64,000 bases of DNA from the NCBI GenBank assembly GCA_916613615.1, contig OU744721.1, positions 55,004,747-55,068,746 of the forward strand. Reading direction: 5' to 3'. The notes under the pieces are model-generated. The model was not told the origin of the DNA and made no database searches. It saw only the letters and a program-made list of their open reading frames with translations. Positions within the stretch are counted from its first letter, which is position 1, and each line of letters opens with the position of its first letter. Below, piece by piece: positions 57,901-64,000 of this stretch. Made by a program: the position numbers and the translations under genes. This DNA comes from Steromphala cineraria (lineage: Eukaryota > Mollusca > Gastropoda > Trochida > Trochidae).

Positions 57901-59811
57901 TGCAGAAGTAATTTTCCTTTTTGCTTCTAATATCAGCTTTTCAAATATAAGCAAAGTCGCCCTACATTAGATCCTATTTGTTTAAATTACCTGTCCCTAA
58001 CGTTATACAAATCAATATAGATTTCTCAAAATAGACAATCCGATAATCAGACAAAATAGTCACAAACAATTGAAATGTGACTATAGGAAACAATGTAACA
58101 CCATGTTTTGAATGTTTTGAAATCTTATTACCCAGACGAGAATATATTTCGAAGTAGGTTTTTCTTGTTAATACATTTTTTCATTAATTATTTTTTACTA
58201 TGTTGAAAATGTGGTGACGTTTTTCTTGTAAGTTTTGATGGGTAAATACATTCAAGATGGTAAATCTCTTCCAGAAGATTGGTTAAAGCGACAGTCCATT
58301 GGGATATTTTTATGGAAATAAAATTCAAGAGTACTTGCCTGTAAAACCTTTCCTTCATGTACATTAGTAAGGGGAACATTTTAGTTTTCTAGATATTAAA
58401 ATTTGACAAAGAATAAAATGTAGCACTGAGCCATCTTGAATTTGGTTTCCGCAATAAACCCCCCGATAGGACTGTCCCTTTAATTTTAGATGATAAACAT
58501 CGCCCTACACTGTCTGCGACGTTAACCTCTGCTCCATGTGCTAGCAGTTGTTTCACGCTCTCGGTGTCACCTTTGGCAGCCTCGAAATGGATCGCCCTCC
58601 TCTTGAGCTGCTGGAGAAAATAATCATGGGCTAATATGTGTGTTGTGTAGGATCAAAACCAAGCCAGAGGTGTTGTTGATAATGTAAGCCCGCGGCAGAG
58701 GGAAATTGGAAAGGGCCGACAGGCCCGCCCCAATTTCCCGAGGCTGAGGGCTTATATTATCAAACAACACCGAGGGCGAGGTTTTGATCTAACTTATGAA
58801 CCGAGATAAACCGTAGTAACAAAATTATTTCAATAATAAGTATAAAAATGGATTCATTGATTTTTACTGGTAGGGAATCACCATGAGCAAACGGAGAGCA
58901 CATCCGCGCCCTGCACGTGCTTTGCGCTCGCTACCCAAGCCGTGAACGTGAAATGCATGCGCTATCTGCATCGTGAAGTTCACATGATTGTCACTGTGGA
59001 AAATACATCATTGTTCTCGTGGGCCTTTATAGCCGAGTTGTCAAAGGCGCCAGGTTAGTAAGCGAGTGGTGCAGAGTTCGAAACCAGGCATGCGAACATT
59101 ATATTTGTGATTTGTCAAAAATGTGATATTTTGTGATGGTATTTATTCGAAGAAGGATTTTTAAACAAAGTATTTCAAAACGTGTATAATCCCAATCAAA
59201 ATAAATTTCCGATAAATTCTAGAGTAAGCCCCGGGCTTTCCTAGAAAAAGCCCTGGGCATTCATGGAGAATGCCCTGCAAAGAGGTTTATCGGGTAAAAG
59301 AAGAACCTAATAGAACAATAGAGTGACGTCACTGGAGGTTTATATAAATAATTTACAGTATTATGTGCTTGATCGTCGACCCCAGCTGTTTTTAGTCATT
59401 TATTAAAAATCCCTGTGCGTTTAACAAATTTTTTAAAGGAGAAAACAACGATATTTTTAGGCAAGAAATTTCCAGTTTCAATTTATTCACCGAACAATCT
59501 CAACAAGATCTTTTCTTTGCAAAATAGGTATTTGTCAGGACAATCTATGTACCTTTGTTGGTAGAGAAATTAAAACAACTAAAGATTTAGTTTAATCAAG
59601 TGAAAAAAATGGAAATCTCATTACAAAATTAGAGAATTGGTACCATTCCAAGACAAACACCAGCATTAACATAAATATTTTAACTCCCCCTGCCATTTGT
59701 CACCTCATCCATCCCGTTAACATCGAACCCATGTCTGATGATCTCTTCTGTGCTGTGTGTCTGTCTGTGCTTGGCGTAGTCAAATACCTTCTCTTCAGTG
59801 GTTCTCTTCAT
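48901..59811 (-). CDS. Gene B: ankyrin-ZU5-ZU5-UPA-death domain protein (PIDD1-like)
   Basis: Fourteen coding exons on the minus strand: 59811-59704, 58607-58509, 57154-57056, 55883-55792, 55447-55090, 54111-53923, 53734-53445, 53246-52648, 52493-52363, 51776-51649, 50881-50799, 50375-50266, 49782-49658 and 48982-48901. The total is 2,493 nt (830 aa and a TAA stop), with every phase identical to gene A and no disabling change seen. Differences from A: one extra residue near the start, one instead of three 23-aa charged repeats, a slightly shorter death-domain loop, and a very short intron 8 (about 155 bp). His-Phe-Ser is kept at the end of the second ZU5. The role as a death-domain signalling scaffold is inferred from domain order. 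An upstream 5' UTR exon is expected but was not found; a GAGGAA|GTAAGT site near 60,823 is a weak candidate. Confidence 0.82.
49658..49782 (-). CDS. Gene B exon 13: C-terminal region
   Basis: 125 nt, acceptor TTTCAG, donor TG|GTAAGT. It encodes RFDTELEFFKAVDMNLGELN and continues as in gene A. Confidence 0.77.
49890..50138. mobile_element. Insertion in intron 12 of gene B
   Basis: The flanking text matches copy A near 5,460 without this block. AACCTCCCTTTG and a close match recur about 47 bp apart. No inverted ends or open frame were recognised. Confidence 0.5.
50266..50375 (-). CDS. Gene B exon 12: C-terminal region
   Basis: 110 nt, acceptor TTCCCAG, donor AAT|GTGAAG. It encodes VMPYSEDFLKCLVDQLGLRE followed by DLLKLLGLPKTQISN. 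Confidence 0.75.
50799..50881 (-). CDS. Gene B exon 11: C-terminal region
   Basis: 83 nt, acceptor TTATTAG, donor AAAG|GTATAA. Basic amphipathic helix as in gene A. Confidence 0.77.
51649..51776 (-). CDS. Gene B exon 10: death domain, C-terminal half
   Basis: 128 nt. It encodes MLTKWRDNCRTREDRGVRSL followed by TSALNKVGRKDVEEFV. Donor TG|GTAACA. Confidence 0.85.
52363..52493 (-). CDS. Gene B exon 9: death domain, N-terminal half
   Basis: 131 nt. It encodes EFTNDLFLEKVSSKLSDEWY followed by KVGISLGLAKSSVNMADK. Acceptor CTTCAAG, donor AAG|GTAACC. Confidence 0.85.
52648..53246 (-). CDS. Gene B exon 8: single charged repeat and UPA-like domain
   Basis: Has one MPREDPKTSNEKERDEVKKA unit, then the UPA-like region. 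The frame-keeping donor is GAAG|GTTATT; a perfect GTAAGT 23 nt further (at 52,625) would shift the frame. Reading on gives YSNYCSL and a stop at 52,622, as in gene A. Confidence 0.72.
53445..53734 (-). CDS. Gene B exon 7: end of second ZU5 domain with HFS motif
   Basis: 290 nt. It keeps QKEVTVTLPLP and the terminal MTFKTSHFS. Donor AGCAG|GTAATT is as in gene A. Confidence 0.87.
53923..54111 (-). CDS. Gene B exon 6: start of second ZU5 domain
   Basis: 189 nt. It has GLQGGKFVSGVDSLIKIDIP followed by EKAFSDKGDLTLEV, a good ZU5 signature. At the first-ZU5 cleavage position it reads EINSF, again without His-Phe. Confidence 0.86.
54139..54485. mobile_element. TTAA MITE in intron 5 of gene B, with empty site in gene A
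   Basis: AGGGGCAGTAGCACGTTTTT at one end, ACGTGCTACTGCCCCT at the other, TTAA on both sides (54,135-54,138 and 54,486-54,489). Gene A has a single TTAA at 13,218-13,221 in otherwise matching sequence, which confirms target duplication and insertion after the segmental duplication. Confidence 0.93.
55090..55447 (-). CDS. Gene B exon 5: first ZU5-like domain
   Basis: 358 nt, acceptor TTTATAG, donor TTG|GTACAT. Conservative changes from gene A (for example NGQVKVLVPLYTKPKPYEEV) suggest selection on the protein. Confidence 0.76.
55792..55883 (-). CDS. Gene B exon 4: linker
   Basis: 92 nt with the same splice sites and phases as gene A; the residues differ only slightly (HDVIYAVQQ). Confidence 0.82.
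56384..57055. repeat. 30-bp minisatellite in intron 3 of gene B
   Basis: About 22 units. On the gene strand each unit is GTAAGTGTTGATGGCAGAGT followed by TAGATGCAAT, and nearly all keep GTAAGT. The first unit starts at intron position +1. Two units near 56,862-56,905 are 29 bp and shift the frame. It is far smaller than the array in gene A. Confidence 0.95.
57056..57154 (-). CDS. Gene B exon 3: ankyrin repeat, donor starts the minisatellite
   Basis: 99 nt, phase 0 to 0, beginning DGRTPLYYAVDRNHPATVDL. The donor AAA|GTAAGT is the first hexamer of a 30-bp tandem repeat, so the frame stays open for about 60 codons past the exon. Confidence 0.9.
58509..58607 (-). CDS. Gene B exon 2: ankyrin repeat
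   Basis: 99 nt, phase 0 to 0, with AIHFEAAKGDTESVKQLLAH followed by GAEVNVADS. The CAGCAG acceptor is kept. The donor AGT|GTAGGG is weaker than GTAAGA in gene A. Confidence 0.87.
58640..58800. mobile_element. Hairpin MITE in intron 1 of gene B
   Basis: The arms GATCAAAACCAAGCCAGAGG and TGTTGTTGATAATGTAAGCC pair with GGGCTTATATTATCAAACAA and CACCGAGGGCGAGGTTTTGA. The centre is GC-rich (CCGACAGGCCCGCCCC). It is absent from copy A. Confidence 0.8.
59017..59105 (+). other. tRNA-like sequence, probable SINE head or tRNA pseudogene
   Basis: TAGCCGAGTTGTCAAAGGCG resembles a tRNA A box of the Leu/Ser type, and GAGTTCGAAACC about 40 nt on is a good B box. A clean acceptor stem and CCA context were not established. 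It sits in the 0.7-kb block unique to copy B, so a tRNA-derived SINE is the simplest explanation. Confidence 0.55.
59358..59392. repeat. Single arm of the hairpin MITE seen in gene A
   Basis: TATGTGCTTGATCGTCGACC followed by CCAGCTGTTTTT matches one arm of the 23,695-23,790 hairpin; the second arm is missing. Confidence 0.7.
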
Positions 59812-59828
59812 CCCGCCCTTCTTGGTCT
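59704..59828 (-). CDS. Gene B exon 1: start codon and first ankyrin half-repeat
   Basis: Acceptor ATTTCAG, 17 nt of probable 5' UTR, ATG at 59,811, donor GAG|GTGACA. It encodes MKRTTEEKVFDYAKHRQTHS and then EEIIRHGFDVNGMDE, one codon longer than in gene A. Confidence 0.75.
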
Positions 59829-59847
59829 CTGAAATATGACATGGATA

Positions 59848-59998
59848 AATACAGAATCTCACCCAGGTGTCTTCTGATATAAAATATATTAACACAAGTT
59901 GATAAAAGTTACTAATATCCGAGGCTGGCCGAAAATATTTTTCTTTTATTAACGAGTGTTGATATGTTTGATATCAGACGCCACGAGGGTGAGATACT
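59848..59998. mobile_element. Hairpin MITE shared by both gene copies (B side)
   Basis: Counterpart of 24,770-24,925 with arms AATCTCACCCAGGTGTCTTC and GATATCAGACGCCACGAGGG. It was present before the segmental duplication. Confidence 0.8.
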
Positions 59999-60344
59999 AT
60001 TTATCATCCAAAACGATTTGTCATTACATTATCATGATGTATACTATCAAATATAACATCAAATGCATATCTTTGAACACTGCCTTGCCCTGAAGCTCCT
60101 AAACCAACCAGGGATGCTAAGTATTGTGACGTCATCGTGGTAATGACGTCATAGTATTGTGATATCGTTGTGTTTAAGACGTCATAGCAGTGTGACGTCA
60201 ATACTGCTGATGTAAAACGTTTGTTATGTCATATATTTTCTGACTACAGGGCATTGTTCATAATCTACTGTCAAAAGCAATATCTCCTGTGGAACACAGT
60301 TTTGGATGATAAGACATATTCCACATCAAATTCGACTGATAACA

Positions 60345-61185
60345 GTCTATGGAAAAAACATCACCGTACGGATATAACTGGCATGGGTCACTAACCGGAT
60401 ATACAATCTTCCATTCTAAAAATGATTTGCAAAGAAGCAACATTTTAACTCCATAAATAAGTACGGTAATAAGTTCCCATTAACTCCATAAATAAGCACG
60501 GTAATAAGTTCCCATTTTTGTTTCATATTTTACACAAGCTATGCGTGTACATGTAAAAACGACATGAGGCACGGTTCTTACGACAACGTTAACTTCGTGC
60601 TATTCAACCCAATCGATTGTTTACATAATTGCTTAAACAATAGGGAATTCACTCAATCACATTTGCACATACACAAATAAAAACATAAAAAATCATGACA
60701 TTGATTCATTACGTTTTAACAAACACTCATGAATTCATTCAAATGCCCCAAAACAATAAATGGTACAAACATTATAGTGTTTACGAAGTTCTCTTGATCT
60801 AAAATGTGATATAACTTACTTCCTCCTTTGACTGCACAAGAAGGGACACTAGACAACTAGTCCAGATCGATAGAGGTATATTCAGGCTGATCAAATAACC
60901 TACATGTTTTGTCAACGACAATAGCCGCGTAAAAACACACTTGGCTAAGTTGATATGTAAAGCTATATGGTATATATGGTGGTGACGTCACTGATATACA
61001 ACAGATTATGGTCACGGCTCAAGTGCTCACAGACAGGCACGGTAGGAAGGGTATCACGTTCTATAGCTTTAAATAATACAAGGCTATCCCGTGCTCAAAT
61101 GTCTCCAATAAAGGACTTCGTCTTTGTATTTGTGAATAAGATCATTTAACCGATCATAAATTTTTCACATTTTACAGTCTTTATC
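60345..61185. other. Spacer upstream of gene B, no supported gene
   Basis: Contains a 35-bp tandem pair at about 60,448-60,518 (AACTCCATAAATAAG...ACGGTAATAAGTTCCCATT). A donor-like GAGGAA|GTAAGT near 60,823 on the minus strand might end a 5' UTR exon of gene B, but nothing else supports it. Confidence 0.45.
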
Positions 61186-61189
61186 TTAA

Positions 61190-61987
61190 AGGGGCAGTAG
61201 CACGTTTTTTGATAATTTTATATTTTAAATATTTCATTGATAATTGTAAGCTAATGCTAAATGCTAAATGCATTACTTTGACAGTGTCAAAAACCTCATT
61301 ACACAAACCAATCATCCATAGTTAGAGGACAAAGTATGAAGATTCACATAAAATCCATTTTGATTTAAACATATTTATTCAAGTGAAAGGATTGGGTACA
61401 AGTAATCCAACTTAGTGAAACCCTCTCCTATGTACAGTGCTTACATATAATGTCGGAACATAATAATGCATGTTTATGTACATTGAAAATAACGAGAGAT
61501 ACAGGATTAACGTATATACATATATACAAGAGTATAGAGGAGGTAATAGAGACAAAGTCACAATCTGATTTTGGTATAAGCTTCAAGAGAAAATGTTCCT
61601 AATTATCGAATCTTCCAGAGAGTGATATATATTTATGAACTTCTCGAAAAATCATAATATTTTCATTATAAGAAAGGTCTGTACGGCCATTTAATAATAA
61701 GTCAACATTTACAATTACTCTACTATTGAATATTTTGCTAATATTACAAAGCATTTGATATCTTATATTGGAATATCTATTCATAAAATCCATTGACGGC
61801 CATTTTGTATGAACACCTTTAATTCATGTTGTGTTAGAAAAAGGAATCGCATGGCTAAACTTTACGTTATATGTTTGAATTATTACTGCTTTATTTAGTT
61901 TGAATACATCATCTTTCAATTGGAACTATTAATTTTCATTTTCCTGACATCATCTTATATTCCCCCTAAAAATGTGCTACTGCCCCT
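61190..61987. mobile_element. TTAA MITE interrupted by a LINE fragment
   Basis: Ends AGGGGCAGTAGCACGTTTTT and GTGCTACTGCCCCT with TTAA on both sides (61,186-61,189 and 61,988-61,991). The middle is split by 61,360-61,781. Removing that insert gives the usual length of about 360 bp. Confidence 0.88.
61360..61781 (-). mobile_element. LINE 3' fragment nested in a TTAA MITE
   Basis: Flanked by the 13-bp duplication CATAAAATCCATT (61,347-61,359 and 61,782-61,794). The minus strand encodes LLLNGRTDLSYNENIMIFRE and then VHKYISLSGRF, a typical LINE C-terminal tail, and ends with AATAAA near 61,375. It is strongly 5'-truncated. Confidence 0.85.
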
Positions 61988-61991
61988 TTAA

Positions 61992-63050
61992 GATTTGATC
62001 ATGTAAGATTCTATTTGCTGACATTTATCCGCACGGTCTTTTACACCCAACATAAAATAGCTATTGTTTGTTAGTTACAATCCTATCTTTATGACCATAA
62101 TGATCAAATGTAGAGAAAATTAACATTGTTAGAACACGTACAAAAGGATTTTTCAATGGAAAGATGGAGAAGTCAGTTGAATTAAGGGACAGTGTTCAAC
62201 ATCCGATATATCTGTATTTATGTACTCAATCAAGCTAGAACATGGATTAAATAATTATCAAAAGAAAGTATAAAGTCGAAAATGTAATTCCGTTTTTCCA
62301 ACGAGACAAACATGTTTCAGCAAATGTAACGCAAATATATCATTAGCTTACTGTTTTTTTTATCTTTCAAGCTATGTGACCATTTCTCATTCATTAAAAC
62401 GGTTTTCTGACAATATAACCATTAAGATAGTTTTTATGGTCATATATAGCCATTTAAAATAAAACGAGTTTCAAAGCACAGGCAATGCATTCCTTAGGAG
62501 ACAAACAAAAACAATATTCAGAGTTAGTAATAAGACACAAACATACCTCTTATTTCATGTCAAATATACATAAACAATCTACCTTTTTAAGAAACATTTT
62601 TTTTTCTAAACAATTTACAGTACACATAAATCATTTGCTACAACGTCATTTATGACTTTGCAATAAAGAACTCGTTACTTCATGTAGATGTTGTAAGGTA
62701 TTTTATTCCTATATGGAATAGCTGCCACCACCATTCTTAACGTTAAATAAAACATTTAAGTGTATTCCAAAATCAATATCATAATCGTATAAGAAAACTG
62801 CCGAAAAAGGCTCTTTCGGGCACGTATACATACAATTGTTAGCAACACTGATAAAAATTTCGTGGATTGTCGATTCCAACTTTTTCTTCTTCAACTTCAA
62901 CGACATTTCATTAGTTATTGTCATTATAAGAATTCAAATAATGACCACCTTTTTTAAAAGCGAGTCAATAATTTGGGTTTACCGTCTTCCAAAACGTTGA
63001 AGGAGATCATCAAAGGAACCCGAACAGATCAGAGAGAAAAGATTAGAAAT
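61992..63050. other. Spacer, nothing supported
   Basis: AT-rich sequence without recognisable exons, motifs or repeats. The 71-aa minus-strand frame at 62,709-62,924 has no known domain. Confidence 0.5.
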
Positions 63051-63084
63051 CCAGCATGAATTGTAAAGTGGGAGGAAGTAAGCG

Positions 63085-63475
63085 GATTTTTATGCCTCCG
63101 AATCGATTGTTTTTGCCCTGTCCTTCTGTCAGGTTGTCATTCTGTATGTCTCTTTGTTACACCAAACTTTAACCTTGCTCATAACTTTTGATTCTTGGGG
63201 GCAGACCCTTGATATTTCACTTATGCATATATCATGATAAGACCTTTCAGTTGAGGTTATTATTTTGACCTCGTGACCTTGGTCTTGGCCCAGCAAACTT
63301 TTTTCGAAAACTTGACTTTGACCATAACATGCGATTGGATAGAGGTAAACCTTTGACATTTGACATGTACATCTAGCATGATAAGATCTATCAGTTGAGG
63401 TCATAACTTTAGACCTCGTGACTTTGACCGTGGCGTCGGGGGCATCAGTGTTTACAAACACATCTTGTTTAACTC
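63085..63475. repeat. Dispersed repeat with two internal units
   Basis: Two related units of about 170 bp contain CATGATAAGA...TCAGTTGAGGT and GACCTCGTGAC...TTGACC. It ends with GGGGGCATCAGTGTTTACAA and ACACATCTTGTT. The style matches long-known bivalve and gastropod dispersed repeats. The 161-aa minus frame across it is not a gene. Confidence 0.7.
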
Positions 63476-63660
63476 TGCAATTTGATCTGGCTTTCATCAT
63501 CGACCGTCTATCTTGAGTGCTCCTGAGGCTGGATAAGCTTCTAACATGTAGAATCATTTCTGAATGTGTATTAGCCATTATATTATTTAACGAAAATTGG
63601 TTTATGCTTTTCATTTATTTCATCGCAACTCTCTCAAAAGTGTTGACACTTTGACATTAA

Positions 63661-64000
63661 AGGGGCAGTAGCACGTTTTTAGGTGGAATATAAGGTGATG
63701 TCAGGAAAATGAAAATTAATGGTTCCAATTGAAAGACAATGTATTCAAACTAAATGGAGAAGTAATAATTCAGATATATAATGTAAAGTTTAGCCATGCG
63801 ATTCCTTTTTCTTACACAAAATGAATTAAAGGTGTTCACATAAAATGGCTGCCAATGGATTTTAGGTGAATCTTCATACTTTGTTCTCTGACTATGGAAG
63901 AATGGCTTGTGTAATAAGATTTTTTACACTAGCAAAATAATACATTTAGCATTAACATTCAATTATCGGTGAAAAATTTTAAATATAAAATTATAAAAAA
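63661..64000. mobile_element. TTAA MITE, cut by the window end
   Basis: Starts at TTAA 63,657-63,660 with AGGGGCAGTAGCACGTTTTT and follows the same internal sequence as 35,093-35,448. The right end lies beyond the window. Confidence 0.85.

Larger units (their letters stand above)
37710..60345. repeat. Segmental duplication, copy B
   Basis: This is the direct-orientation partner of the block at about 130-25,215. Relative to copy A it carries an 800-bp tandem repeat at 38,455-39,255, a SINE-like insertion at 40,772-40,989, about 7.3 kb of unrelated sequence at 41,070-48,350, about 250 bp at 49,890-50,138, a TTAA MITE at 54,139-54,485 and about 0.7 kb at 58,640-59,340. It lacks several insertions found in copy A, so each copy serves as an empty-site control for the other. 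Confidence 0.88.

Noticed and set aside
63129..63614. 161-aa minus-strand frame
   Set aside because: It lies within a dispersed repeat with two internal units; the peptide merely reflects that repetition.

Overview
The window looks like AT-rich nuclear DNA of an invertebrate animal, most likely a lophotrochozoan such as a bivalve mollusc. That is inferred from spliced genes with GT-AG introns, many hairpin MITEs, truncated LINEs and a Tc1 relic, a PIDD-type death-domain gene, and dispersed repeats whose style recalls bivalve genomes. The species cannot be fixed from the sequence. I saw no rRNA gene, CRISPR array or bacterial-type operon.

The main structure is a direct segmental duplication. 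Copy A covers about 130-25,215 and copy B about 37,710-60,345. Each copy carries one large minus-strand gene of 14 coding exons, reconstructed here by matching splice sites and codon phases between the copies. The summed exon lengths are multiples of three: 2,640 nt (879 aa plus stop) for gene A and 2,493 nt (830 aa plus stop) for gene B. From N to C terminus the product has ankyrin repeats (two of them exactly one 99-nt exon each), a linker, two ZU5-like beta domains, a charged stretch, a UPA-like domain, a death domain split over two exons, and an unrecognised helical C-terminal region. The ZU5-ZU5-UPA-DD order matches PIDD1 (p53-induced death domain protein, scaffold of the PIDDosome), with ankyrin repeats where PIDD1 has leucine-rich repeats. 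The His-Phe-Ser motif at which PIDD ZU5 domains self-cleave is present at the end of the second ZU5 domain and absent from the first.

Layout: 1-4,400, copy A flank with no supported gene; 4,414-24,453, gene A (minus); 24,500-37,700, single-copy spacer with dispersed repeats, a decayed LINE and a TTAA MITE; 37,710-48,900, copy B flank interrupted by about 7.3 kb of extra DNA (recombinase-like relic, TTAA MITE, LINE fragment between 455-bp direct repeats); 48,901-59,811, gene B (minus); 60,345-64,000, spacer with repeats and MITEs.

The intron after the third ankyrin exon holds a minisatellite in both copies (about 3.9 kb of 30-31-bp units in A, about 0.67 kb of 30-bp units in B). Its first unit begins exactly at the splice donor, and in B nearly every unit repeats GTAAGT, giving a ladder of potential in-frame donors. 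Differences between the copies act as natural empty sites and show several insertions (LINE, Tc1-like, hairpin MITEs, TTAA MITE, SINE-like) made after the duplication.
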